Origin: Actinomycetota bacterium
GTDB taxonomy: Bacteria > Actinomycetota > Geothermincolia > Fen-727 > Anoxymicrobiaceae
Direction of reading: 5' to 3'
DNA length: 14,395 nt
Assembly: GCA_003154635.1 (NCBI GenBank)
Contig: PMDX01000225.1
Coordinates: 1,107 to 15,501 of the forward strand
Shown: positions 6,968 to 13,727 of the stretch, in pieces
Position numbering within the stretch: position 1 is the stretch's first letter
Layout: every line of letters starts with the position of its first letter
The notes under the pieces: generated by a model
Databases searched by the model: none
Seen by the model: the letters and a program-made list of their open reading frames with translations, nothing else
What the model was told of the DNA's origin: nothing
Position numbers and translations under genes: made by a program

Positions 6968-7003
6968 TACCGGGAGATCCTCAGGAATCGGGTGATCCCC
7001 GTA
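6968..7003 (+). terminator. Stem-loop directly after the P-loop gene, probable terminator or 3' end hairpin
   Basis: Arms 6968-6979 and 6994-7003 pair as TAC/GTA, GGG/CCC and GATC/GATC, 10 bp with two single-base bulges (C6971, A6975), around a 14-nt loop. It starts at the first base after TGA 6965-6967 and lies between convergent genes. No T-run follows, so intrinsic termination is uncertain. A SECIS-like role is discussed as a finding. Confidence 0.4.
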
Positions 7004-7059
7004 CCTGCACAGCGGAGCTATCATGCCCGGTGGTTGGACCGACTGGACCTGGTTCGAGT

Positions 7060-7809
7060 TCACGCGGCCTCGGCGGCCTCGGCGGCCTCGGCCTCACGGG
7101 CACGCCGCTTGCGCGTGGTGCCCCATGCCAAAGCAATGCTTATGATGTAGAGAATTGTCATTGGAATTGCTACGAGGATCATCGTCACGGGGCTCCAGTC
7201 CGGGGTGATCACCGAGGCGACGATCAAGATGATGATCAGCGCCCATCTCCATTGCTTCTGAAGCTGTTCCGGCGATACCACCCTAAGGGCAACGAGAAGC
7301 CAGATGAAGACCGGGGTCTCGAAGGAAACGCCGAGACCGAGCATAAACCAGCCGGCGAAACTTATGTAGCTGCTCGCGGACATCACCGGGCGCATCTGGC
7401 CATTGGCGACATTGAACAACCACTTGATCCCCGGAGGCATTATTACCTTGTAGCCAAAGACCACGCCCACGGCGAAAAACGCAACGATCATCAGCAGCAC
7501 GCCGTAGGTGTACCTGCGCTCCTTGTTTTTGAGCGCCGGGGAAACAAACCCGAGAATCTCAAAAAGGACCACCGGGAGCACCAGTATTATCGAGCCGAAG
7601 AGCGCCAGCTTGAACCTGACGAGGAACGGCTCCATGGGGGTCATGTAGTTGAGCGTAAGAGCGCCGGCGGGCTCCTTGAGGATGTTCAGGATGTCCCATG
7701 CGAAAAGCCATGCAACAGCGAACGCCACTAAAAAAGCGATTGCGCTGACTATCAACCTGCGCCTGAGCTCCTCCAGATGCTGGAGGTAGGTCATATGGCC
7801 TTCTGCCAC
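7060..7809 (-). CDS. tatC: Sec-independent protein translocase TatC
   Basis: The 249-aa polytopic membrane protein has the N-terminal TatC signature HLEELRRRL (residues 11-19), a first membrane segment near 20-38, then the conserved loop region up to FVSPALKNKERR and five further hydrophobic segments. TatC binds twin-arginine signal peptides and forms the translocase with TatA. The GTG at 7809 has a ribosome binding site (aagggaga, 5 nt away); an ATG five codons later is the alternative. It lies 18 nt after tatA in one operon. The cytoplasmic C-terminus ends in the repeated acidic-alanine tail EAEAAEAAEAA, encoded by three perfect 9-nt units at 7064-7090. No tatB is seen, so TatA may be bifunctional. 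Confidence 0.96.
   Translation of the reverse strand: MAEGHMTYLQHLEELRRRLIVSAIAFLVAFAVAWLFAWDILNILKEPAGALTLNYMTPMEPFLVRFKLALFGSIILVLPVVLFEILGFVSPALKNKERRYTYGVLLMIVAFFAVGVVFGYKVIMPPGIKWLFNVANGQMRPVMSASSYISFAGWFMLGLGVSFETPVFIWLLVALRVVSPEQLQKQWRWALIIILIVASVITPDWSPVTMILVAIPMTILYIISIALAWGTTRKRRAREAEAAEAAEAA
7064..7090 (+). repeat. Three tandem 9-nt units in the tatC 3' end
   Basis: The unit gcggcctcg occurs three times without change. It is in frame with tatC, so slippage would alter only the length of the Glu-Ala-Ala tail. Confidence 0.85.
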
Positions 7810-7827
7810 TGAGTTCTCCCTTAGAGT

Positions 7828-8028
7828 TTATTCCTTGGGAGCCTCTGTCGGCTTGTCGGGTGTTTCGAGACTTTTGGTCACTTCTTCGGTCACTTTATCG
7901 GTGGATTCGCGGAAAGCCCTGAGCGCCTGGCCTACCGATTGTCCAACCTTGGGAAGCCTCGAAGGCCCAAAAATCACCAGCGCGATGATCAGGATGACTA
8001 TCAGTTCTGTTGGCCCTAATCCAAACAT
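7828..8028 (-). CDS. tatA: Sec-independent protein translocase subunit TatA
   Basis: The 66-aa protein has one N-terminal membrane helix (residues 4-20), the FGP hinge at 20-22, and an amphipathic helix with RLPKVGQSVGQALRAFRES. A Lys/Glu/Pro-rich soluble tail follows. It is a canonical minimal TatA that forms the export pore with TatC. ATG 8026-8028 follows a G-rich tract (aagggg) about 7 nt upstream. Position 8 is Glu, as expected for TatA. tatC follows 18 nt downstream. Confidence 0.96.
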   Translation of the reverse strand: MFGLGPTELIVILIIALVIFGPSRLPKVGQSVGQALRAFRESTDKVTEEVTKSLETPDKPTEAPKE

Positions 8029-8071
8029 CTATTACCCCTTTTTTCGGAGAGTATTTCGCCGAACTATCTTG

Positions 8072-8100
8072 ATGTTATAGGTGGCTTTCACCAGTGTCAA
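8072..8100 (-). promoter_or_regulatory. Predicted tatAC promoter
   Basis: On the minus strand a perfect TTGACA (8095-8100) is followed after 17 nt by TAACAT (8072-8077, 4 of 6). Transcription would begin near 8065, about 37 nt before the tatA ATG. Confidence 0.6.
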
Positions 8101-8186
8101 TCGAATTATGCGGAGCCCGAAAGTTCTTTCCCGCCCTGTCCGTTCAGACCGCGCGTGCTTGACCCGGCCCATGTTGGTGTGCGATT

Positions 8187-8206
8187 TTTGTCAATCGTGA
8201 GACAAA
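8187..8206. promoter_or_regulatory. Small inverted repeat upstream of the SDR gene, possible operator
   Basis: TTTGTC at 8187-8192 and GACAAA at 8201-8206 form a perfect 6-bp inverted repeat with an 8-nt spacer, 28 nt before the SDR ATG in the divergent tatA/SDR gap. Such dyads can be regulator sites. No regulator for it can be named. Confidence 0.3.
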
Positions 8207-8233
8207 GTTCTTTTGCGAAAAAAGGGGGTCCAT

Positions 8234-9448
8234 ATGAAAGTAGATGTGGTCACCGGCGCTTGCGGGTTTGCGGGAAACTACGTAGTCAAGCACCTGCTGG
8301 AAAAAGGCCGGAAAGTCAGGGCGACTGACCTTGCGCACGCGTACTCGTCGCCACAATCCGTTGAGTTCCGGAAGATCCTGGATATCGACTACGACCGGGA
8401 CGGCGTGGAGTGGGTCCCGTCGGACCTGACGAAACGCGAGACGCTTGACCCCCTGTTCGAGGGCGATGTGGGCACCCTGTTCCACACCGCGTCACTCTAC
8501 GACTACTCTGCTCCGTGGGAGCTACTCGAGAAAGTCAACATCGGCGGCGTGACCAACCTCCTCGACGCCGCGATGGACGGCGGCATTGAGAGGATGATCC
8601 ACTGGTCGACTTGCGGCGTCTTCGGGCACTCGAACTTCCCGGGACAATACATCGATGGCAGGCCATGGCTTCCTATGGCGGAGTTTATCTGGAACGCTTT
8701 CATCAGGCCGTGGGAGAAAGAAGGCGAGTACACGCGCCCGGCTCGCAAGCTGACGAACCAGCCCATGACCGAGGACCGCTCCAACCCGAAGAACACGCCC
8801 GGTCTGGAGCCCGTCGGAACGCGCTTCAGCAACGAGTACAGCCGGTCGAAGTGGCTGCAGGAGCAGATCGTCTGGAGATATCACCGGGAAAAAGGCCTGC
8901 CCGTCACGGTAGTCAGGCCAGCCCCCATCTACGGTCCCGGTACCACCTACGGTGCGACCGGGCTCGTTATCGCGATAGCCGAAGGCCTTCTTCCGTTCTA
9001 CCCCGCCTCGAGCAAGTTCCTGCTTTTCGGAGGTAACGTACACGCACGCGATATAGCGCGCGCCGCGATCTTCCTTTCGGAGACGCCCGAATCGATAGGC
9101 GAAGATTATAACGTCGCCGACAGCTACCTGCAGACGCACAGGGAGGCCATTGAGTCTACGGTCAGGCTCCTCGGCAGGCGCGTGCATTTCTTCCCGTTCC
9201 CCATCTCCTGGTGGCAGAAGCTGGTGCTCGGCATGGCTATCAGCGCGAACTGGTTCGAAAAGAAGTTCCCCGGGCGCTATACCCGCACCCGCATTTTCGA
9301 CCTCGGACAGATCGATTACCTGACAATGGGCATCTGGATAAGTAACAAGAAAATCACCGATCTCGGTTTCGAATTCGAGTACGCCGACTTCAACAAAGGC
9401 CTCGCCGACACCGTATCCTGGCTCATCCTCAACAACAAGATACTTTAA
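8234..9448 (+). CDS. Extended SDR, NAD-dependent epimerase/dehydratase-like
   Basis: The 404-aa protein has the N-terminal dinucleotide motif GACGFAG (residues 8-14, GxxGxxG) and the catalytic YxxxK as Y202-K206 in NEYSRSKW. The SDR Ser/Thr is likely S125 or T126 in WSTCGVFG. An RPAPIYGPG block (substrate-side loop of the extended family) follows. About 76 residues separate S125 and Y202, roughly 50 more than usual; the insert has a Trp-rich part (FIWNAFIRPWEKEGEY). Sequence style recalls 3-beta-hydroxysteroid dehydrogenase-like or nucleotide-sugar epimerase relatives, but the substrate is unknown. ATG 8234 has ribosome binding site aaaggggg 5 nt upstream, better than the in-frame start at 8213. 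The gene is divergent from tatA and convergent with the VWA gene. Confidence 0.87.
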   Translation: MKVDVVTGACGFAGNYVVKHLLEKGRKVRATDLAHAYSSPQSVEFRKILDIDYDRDGVEWVPSDLTKRETLDPLFEGDVGTLFHTASLYDYSAPWELLEKVNIGGVTNLLDAAMDGGIERMIHWSTCGVFGHSNFPGQYIDGRPWLPMAEFIWNAFIRPWEKEGEYTRPARKLTNQPMTEDRSNPKNTPGLEPVGTRFSNEYSRSKWLQEQIVWRYHREKGLPVTVVRPAPIYGPGTTYGATGLVIAIAEGLLPFYPASSKFLLFGGNVHARDIARAAIFLSETPESIGEDYNVADSYLQTHREAIESTVRLLGRRVHFFPFPISWWQKLVLGMAISANWFEKKFPGRYTRTRIFDLGQIDYLTMGIWISNKKITDLGFEFEYADFNKGLADTVSWLILNNKIL

Positions 9449-9467
9449 AGCCTGGCATCACCGAGGT

Positions 9468-9545
9468 GGGGTCAGGTCTTTTATTGTTTACTGTTGTCCT
9501 CTGCTCCAGATTAACGTGGCAGTAAACAATAAAAGACCTGACCCC
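9468..9545. repeat. Palindromic element with 26-bp perfect arms (REP-like, possible transposase-associated hairpin)
   Basis: The arms 9468-9493 and 9520-9545 are exact reverse complements over 26 bp and enclose a 26-nt centre. Left arm begins ggggtcaggtctt and ends tttactg. It lies between the SDR and VWA genes, which converge, and could act as a bidirectional terminator. The sequence resembles the long hairpins found near REP-associated or IS200-type Y1 transposases in environmental bacteria; that link is from memory and no transposase is present here. Part of the right arm recurs at 1870-1882. Confidence 0.85.
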
Positions 9546-9565
9546 TATTTCATGCTATTTCATGC
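9546..9565. repeat. Tandem 10-nt duplication at the VWA gene stop
   Basis: The unit tatttcatgc occurs twice without change, starting at the first base after the palindromic element. The VWA stop codon (9560-9562) lies in the second copy and an identical TGA triplet lies in the first, so the duplication does not alter the protein. Confidence 0.8.
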
Positions 9566-10975
9566 TCGTTTGTAGACGAAGTCGGCAAGTTGCTTGAGGT
9601 TGCGGCATTCGGTGACTTCTTTACAGATGGATTCGTACTCGCTAATGATGCTGTCGCCGGTGTCCCAGCGGCTGTTGGGTTCGGGATTCAACCAGTATAT
9701 GGCGCGCGCCCTGTCGGAGATTCGCTCGAGCGCCCAGGCCCTTGGGTCCTTGGCGTTGTTGCGCGCGTCGGAGAGGATGAGAACGGTCGAGCGCGGCGTG
9801 AGCTCGGCGACAAACTCCTTGTAGAACAGATCCAGAGCGCGGCCGACGTCGCTGTGCCCGTCCCCGTCCACCAAGACCCCTTCGCGGTAGACGCGCTCGA
9901 TGGCTTCGTCGACCTCGCAGAGGTGGAACAGCTCCGTGACCTCGTCGACCCTGTCTATGAAAGCGAAACTCCTGACAGCCTTGAACTGCTGGTGAAGGCT
10001 GTAGACAAGCTGAAGGGTGAAAGTGCTGAACGTACGGACCGAACCGGACACATCGCAAAGGATGAACAGCTCGGGCTTGGCCGGGGTGCGTTTCTTGTGC
10101 TTGACTTCCATTGGTACGCCACCGCTCGACATGCTGTGTCTGAGCGTGTTTCGCACGTCAACCTTGCCGCGCTTACCCTCGCTCTGCCTCCTGGCGATCC
10201 TCGCGGCCAGCTTGCGCGCGAGCACGGGCAGCACCCGCCTCATGTCCTCCACCTGCCGCAGGGATGCGCTCGAGAACTCGATCTCCTCAGGCCTGAGCGG
10301 CACCTTTCGAGCGGGCCGTGCGGCTTCCTCACCCCGCTCGGCAACAAGGCGTCGCCTTATCTCGCGCTCGAGCGCGGCACGGAATAACTCGAGCCTCTCG
10401 TCGAGCTCCTCGAGCGCCAGCACGGGTGGCATCTGGGGCATCAGGTCGCCCTCGGATGCCATCTCGCGAAGCTGCTCGGAGAGCTTGCCGAACCTGAGCA
10501 TCTCCATGCCTCGGAACATGTAGTATCCGGAGCCCGCCATGAACGCGAGGGGCCTCGACCCCCTCCCGAAGCCCCCCTCCATGTTGCCGATTGCCTCAGC
10601 CGCCATGCGCGCGAGAGCGGCGATCTCGTCCGGGGTTCCGGACGCAAGAACCTCGGCGAGCATCTCCGTGAGCTCTTCGGGCGTAAGCGGAACGGAAGAC
10701 GTGTCCTCGGCACTTTCAGCATCGTCTGTGCTCTCCTCCGCGTCGAGCATCGCTGCCATGCCGAGGAAGTACTCATCGAAAACGGCGTCGAAAACCGGAT
10801 AGTCCGTTTCGTTCTTGACCAGGGTCGCGCACAGAGCAGAGCGGAACATCGTCGCCGTTTCGAGGGGGACGACCTTTAGCGCCTCGCACGCGTCAATGCT
10901 TTCGGCAAGCGAGACATGCATACCGGCGGCCCTGAGCCGGCCAATGAAATCAATTACTCTTTCGTCTACCTGCAT
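9560..10975 (-). CDS. VWA-domain protein of the CoxE type
   Basis: The 471-aa protein has a helical N-terminal half (IDFIGRLRAAGMHVSLAESIDACEAL), an acidic Ser/Glu/Asp-rich linker near residues 88-100, then a basic stretch (RNTLRHSMSSGGVPMEVKHKKR) leading into a von Willebrand A domain. The MIDAS motif is DVSGS with D308, S310 and S312; D403 in LILSDARNN completes the metal site. CoxE-type proteins work with a MoxR-type ATPase to insert or mature the active-site metal of molybdenum hydroxylases such as CO dehydrogenase. The partner ATPase gene ends 17 nt upstream, so the two are one operon. ATG 10975 follows a gaggga ribosome binding site; upstream extension of the frame only shadows the ATPase gene. 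The target enzyme is not in the window. Confidence 0.88.
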   Translation of the reverse strand: MQVDERVIDFIGRLRAAGMHVSLAESIDACEALKVVPLETATMFRSALCATLVKNETDYPVFDAVFDEYFLGMAAMLDAEESTDDAESAEDTSSVPLTPEELTEMLAEVLASGTPDEIAALARMAAEAIGNMEGGFGRGSRPLAFMAGSGYYMFRGMEMLRFGKLSEQLREMASEGDLMPQMPPVLALEELDERLELFRAALEREIRRRLVAERGEEAARPARKVPLRPEEIEFSSASLRQVEDMRRVLPVLARKLAARIARRQSEGKRGKVDVRNTLRHSMSSGGVPMEVKHKKRTPAKPELFILCDVSGSVRTFSTFTLQLVYSLHQQFKAVRSFAFIDRVDEVTELFHLCEVDEAIERVYREGVLVDGDGHSDVGRALDLFYKEFVAELTPRSTVLILSDARNNAKDPRAWALERISDRARAIYWLNPEPNSRWDTGDSIISEYESICKEVTECRNLKQLADFVYKRA

Positions 10976-10992
10976 GGTCGGTCCCTCGCGCC

Positions 10993-11886
10993 TCAGTCCT
11001 GCGCCTGGCGTGCGAGCGCCTTGAGGTTTGCCTGCACTTTTTCCAGGTCTTTCTGCTCCTTGACCAGAAGGCTGAGCGTTTTGCTGATGAGATTCTCGTC
11101 GACCACATCCCTGCCGAGCATCGCGAGCGCAGTCGCCCAGTCGAGGGTCTCCGAGATGCTTGGCACCTTCTTCAGGTCCATCTGCCTGATGTATCTCACG
11201 ACCGCCAGCACGCGCCGGGCGAGCTCCTCGTTGATGCCCGGTACCCTGAGCCTGATTATCTCGAGCTCTCTTGCCGCATCCGGGAAATCGATAAACAGGT
11301 ACAGGCACCTGCGTCTCAAGGCCTCGGAGAGGTCGCGCGTACGGTTGGAGGTGAGGACAACGAACGGCAGGTGCGTAGCCTTGACTGTGCCAAGCTCGGG
11401 GATGGAGACCTGGAAATCGGAGAGCACCTCCAGGAGAAAAGCCTCGAACTCGACGTCGGCCTTATCGACCTCGTCGACAAGGAGTACGGACTGGTCCTGG
11501 TTGGTTATCGCTTTGAGCAGAGGTCTGGGAAGGAGGAACTCGTCGCTGAACAGGTCATCTTCGAGCTGCTCCCACGATGTGCCCTCGTCCCGGTCCGCCT
11601 GGATCTTCAAGAGTTGTTTCTTGTAGTTCCACTCGTAGAGCGCCTTGGCCTCATCGAGCCCCTCGTAACATTGGAGCCTGATAAGAGGCATGCCGGTGAA
11701 CCGGCTGTAAGCCTTTGCCAGGTCGGTCTTGCCGACGCCGGCCGGGCCCTCGGCCAGTATCGGTTTGTTGAGCTGTCCGGCCAGGTAGAGCGCGGTCGCG
11801 ATGGAATCGTCGCAGAGGTATTCGGCGCCCTTCATCCCGGACTTGATGTGTTCTATGCGGTCAGTTCCAGTGACGTCCGCTGTCAT
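10993..11886 (-). CDS. MoxR-family AAA+ ATPase, CoxD-like
   Basis: The 297-aa protein has Walker A GPAGVGKT (residues 47-54), Walker B LLVDEVDKAD with D138-E139, sensor 1 in VVLTSNRTRDLSEALRRRC and a C-terminal helical lid. The insertion CYEGLDEAKALYEWNYKKQLLKIQ between Walker A and B is typical of the CoxD/MoxR branch. Such ATPases act as chaperones that use ATP to remodel a metal enzyme together with a VWA partner. The partner VWA gene follows 17 nt downstream. The ATG at 11886 has ribosome binding site aaggtgg 7 nt upstream. It starts 58 nt after the flavodoxin-like gene, so the three may be cotranscribed. Confidence 0.93.
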   Translation of the reverse strand: MTADVTGTDRIEHIKSGMKGAEYLCDDSIATALYLAGQLNKPILAEGPAGVGKTDLAKAYSRFTGMPLIRLQCYEGLDEAKALYEWNYKKQLLKIQADRDEGTSWEQLEDDLFSDEFLLPRPLLKAITNQDQSVLLVDEVDKADVEFEAFLLEVLSDFQVSIPELGTVKATHLPFVVLTSNRTRDLSEALRRRCLYLFIDFPDAARELEIIRLRVPGINEELARRVLAVVRYIRQMDLKKVPSISETLDWATALAMLGRDVVDENLISKTLSLLVKEQKDLEKVQANLKALARQAQD

Positions 11887-11944
11887 TGCTCATCCACCTT
11901 CGTGTGTAGTTTTCGGCGTTCAGTGCGGCCGCGGCCCGGCTGCA

Positions 11945-12595
11945 CTACAGCAGCGCCTGTTTTCCGGCATCGAGCAGGGCCGCAAGCTCGCTGACCCTGT
12001 AGGCAACCGAACGCGCCGATGCCATCCCGAGCTCGTCTTCCAGGACGAGCAACCTCTCGCCTTTCAGGGTTGCTCCTTTGCCTTCGAGGCTCGAGTACGC
12101 GGCGCCGCCGAGCACTCCGATGTCGGGAGTCGCAATTACCATGTTCAGGACCTGGAAAGCCGTGTTGACGGTGGCCAGCGTCTGCTCGAGCCCGGCGTTC
12201 CTGAACCAGGCGACAGCAAGCGCTCCCCCGACCTTGTTCCTCATTGCTCCCCTGGTTATGTTGCCGTGCACGAATACGCGCAACCTGTCTATGAAGTCGG
12301 CCGTCGTTCCCGATAGCCTTCCGAAATGAACCGGCGTTGCGATTATCACACCAGAAGCCGCCATCAACTCGGGGTAGATCTCGGTCATACCGTCGTCCTG
12401 GAAGCAAAACCGGTCGGGCTCCTGTTTTCCGAGGCACCAGTTGCATTGCCGGCAGGGATTTAGCTCAATGGACGACAGGTAAAAGCGCCTGATATCAAAG
12501 CGGGCGTCTCCGTCGTATTCGCCTAGAGCGTGATCGAGAAGGGCTTCCACGTTGCCCCCCGGGATCAGGCTCCCGTTGATGGCGACAATCTTCAT
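11945..12595 (-). CDS. Flavodoxin-fold NAD(P)H-dependent oxidoreductase with four-cysteine motif (Isf-like)
   Basis: The 216-aa protein opens with MKIVAINGSLIPGGN, the phosphate-binding loop of NADPH-dependent FMN reductases. Cysteines C48, C51, C54 and C64 form CX2CX2CX9C. Iron-sulfur flavoproteins carry a compact CX2CX2CX4-7C cluster motif, so a 4Fe-4S cluster is plausible, although the last spacing is longer. A flavin-binding ATPVHFGRLSG segment (about residues 86-96) fits the fold. It probably moves electrons between NAD(P)H and a partner. The ribosome binding site ggaggag is 9 nt before ATG 12595. It precedes the MoxR-type ATPase gene and could supply reducing power to it or its target; this is inference. 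Confidence 0.85.
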   Translation of the reverse strand: MKIVAINGSLIPGGNVEALLDHALGEYDGDARFDIRRFYLSSIELNPCRQCNWCLGKQEPDRFCFQDDGMTEIYPELMAASGVIIATPVHFGRLSGTTADFIDRLRVFVHGNITRGAMRNKVGGALAVAWFRNAGLEQTLATVNTAFQVLNMVIATPDIGVLGGAAYSSLEGKGATLKGERLLVLEDELGMASARSVAYRVSELAALLDAGKQALL

Positions 12596-12714
12596 CCGCT
12601 GATACTCCTCCCGTGGAGATTCTCGCGGCTACGATCCGTCCGTCTCGGCCACGACACCTTTTCGGGCACAACCCCGGATATGTCCATGGCGGCCCGGGGC
12701 GGCAGGCTCCTACG
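12596..12714 (-). other. Intergenic gap between metallopeptidase and Isf-like genes
   Basis: No clear promoter or terminator is visible. The minus-strand frame after the metallopeptidase TGA stays open for about 40 codons and meets the next start in an ATGA overlap, but there is no internal ribosome binding site and no recognisable domain. Confidence 0.35.
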
Positions 12715-13101
12715 TCAGTAACCCAGCTCTCTGAGCCTCTCGTCCGGGATCCCGAAATGGTGTGCGATCTCGTGCAGTACGACCTTGCGGATCGTGTCTT
12801 GCAGGTCCGCCGACGTCCTCTCGCAATACTCCTCTATAGGCTCTTTATATATGGATATGTTATCAGGAAGAACCAGCGAGTAGCCAATTCCTCGCCTGGA
12901 AGGCGGGACCCCACTGTACAGCCCCAAGAGCGTATAACCAGGACCCGCGCCAGCGGATTGCAGCTCCTCGGGAGAGGGCGTGCGCCTCACGACCACTCCC
13001 ACGTTGCCTTGCTCGAGCTTGCTCGCGAAATCCTCCGGCAGGCTGTCGAGCACCTCGGAGACGGTTTTCTCGAACTGCTCCAGCGGCATCGAATGCCTCA
13101 T
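12715..13101 (-). CDS. Minimal zinc metallopeptidase (Zincin_1 / DUF1025 type)
   Basis: The 128-aa protein carries HEIAHHFG at residues 110-117, the HExxHxxG zinc-binding motif with catalytic Glu E111, near the C-terminus. The N-terminal half (FEKTVSEVLDSLPEDFASKL) and the middle part ending LPDNISIYKEPIEEYC are typical of this short family common in actinobacteria. The third zinc ligand would be among the residues after the motif (D120 or E121). ATG 13101 overlaps the preceding VOC gene in ATGA, so translation is coupled. Function is unknown. It is cytoplasmic, with no signal peptide. Confidence 0.9.
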   Translation of the reverse strand: MRHSMPLEQFEKTVSEVLDSLPEDFASKLEQGNVGVVVRRTPSPEELQSAGAGPGYTLLGLYSGVPPSRRGIGYSLVLPDNISIYKEPIEEYCERTSADLQDTIRKVVLHEIAHHFGIPDERLRELGY

Positions 13102-13634
13102 AGCCCAAGCTTCTCCTGGAGCCTGGTGCCCATGGTCAGAAGAGGGGCCCACATCGGAAGGGCGATGCCCAGGAAGCTCACCTGTATGAACTCCATAATG
13201 ACGCCGCCAATGGGGGTGGTGTCGAGATATACGTACTCGACCGTGAGCCCGAGCTGCGCGATCTTACCGTAGAGGAGGACCTCGATCCCGGTCCTTTCCG
13301 CCTCGGCGAGCCTCTCTTTGATGTTGCGCACAAAGAACCCAAGGTGGTGGAGGCCCTCACCTTTCTCCCTGAGAAAATCCGAGTACAGCGCGATCTCCGC
13401 CAGCGGCTCGATCAGCTCGAGCTGCACGGAGCCTGCCTGGGCCATGGCCATTTTCGCCTGCATGTCTATGGCCTCTCCGCGAGCGACAGCCACATCGGGA
13501 ACGGCCTCGACGATGGACCAGGGCTGTATCCCGAAAGTCGACTTGAAGTAGTCAATGGTCTTATCGATGTCGTTCACTACAATGCCGACCTGACCGAGCC
13601 TGGAAGCCTTGAGCGGGCCGCCTTTCTTGCCCAT
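13098..13634 (-). CDS. VOC-superfamily protein, methylmalonyl-CoA epimerase-like
   Basis: The 178-aa protein shows paired beta-alpha-beta modules: LGQVGIVVNDIDKTIDYF (residues 13-30), SVQLELIEP (69-77), GLHHLGFFVRNI (94-105) and GGVIMEFIQ (143-151). Ligands expected for a VOC epimerase are E73, H96 or H97 and E148; at the first ligand position the usual His is Gln (Q15), which may change the metal site. An extra 27 residues after position 151 (ALPMWAPLLTMG) are not part of the VOC fold. It could act on an acyl-CoA or another small substrate. The ATG at 13634 has ggaagggg 8 nt upstream. It is coupled to the metallopeptidase by a 4-nt overlap. Confidence 0.82.
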   Translation of the reverse strand: MGKKGGPLKASRLGQVGIVVNDIDKTIDYFKSTFGIQPWSIVEAVPDVAVARGEAIDMQAKMAMAQAGSVQLELIEPLAEIALYSDFLREKGEGLHHLGFFVRNIKERLAEAERTGIEVLLYGKIAQLGLTVEYVYLDTTPIGGVIMEFIQVSFLGIALPMWAPLLTMGTRLQEKLGL

Positions 13635-13656
13635 GAGGATCACCCCTTCCTCCAGA

Positions 13657-13680
13657 GCGGCACCGGTCACACGGCGCCGC
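13657..13680 (-). other. Stem-loop in the leader of the VOC gene
   Basis: On the minus-strand RNA, GCGGCGCC (13673-13680) pairs with GGTGCCGC (13657-13664) as 8 bp including one G-U pair, around an 8-nt loop. It lies 22 nt before the VOC ATG, after the MBL gene, and could slow read-through or modulate translation. Confidence 0.35.
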
Positions 13681-13727
13681 GTACTTTCTTGTTCGTCACA
13701 ACTTCAACACGCGGTACCGGATGCCTG

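Noticed and set aside
6964..7731. Long + strand open frame opposite tatC
   Set aside because: It is a shadow of tatC; its peptide is His/Arg/Asp-rich with no domain.
10976..11308. Upstream extension of the VWA frame to 11308
   Set aside because: It lies wholly inside the MoxR-type ATPase gene in another frame, and a ribosome binding site precedes ATG 10975.
12592..12690. 31-codon minus-strand frame starting at ATG 12687 and overlapping the Isf-like start by ATGA
   Set aside because: No ribosome binding site and no recognisable sequence; an open frame of this size is expected by chance in GC-rich DNA.
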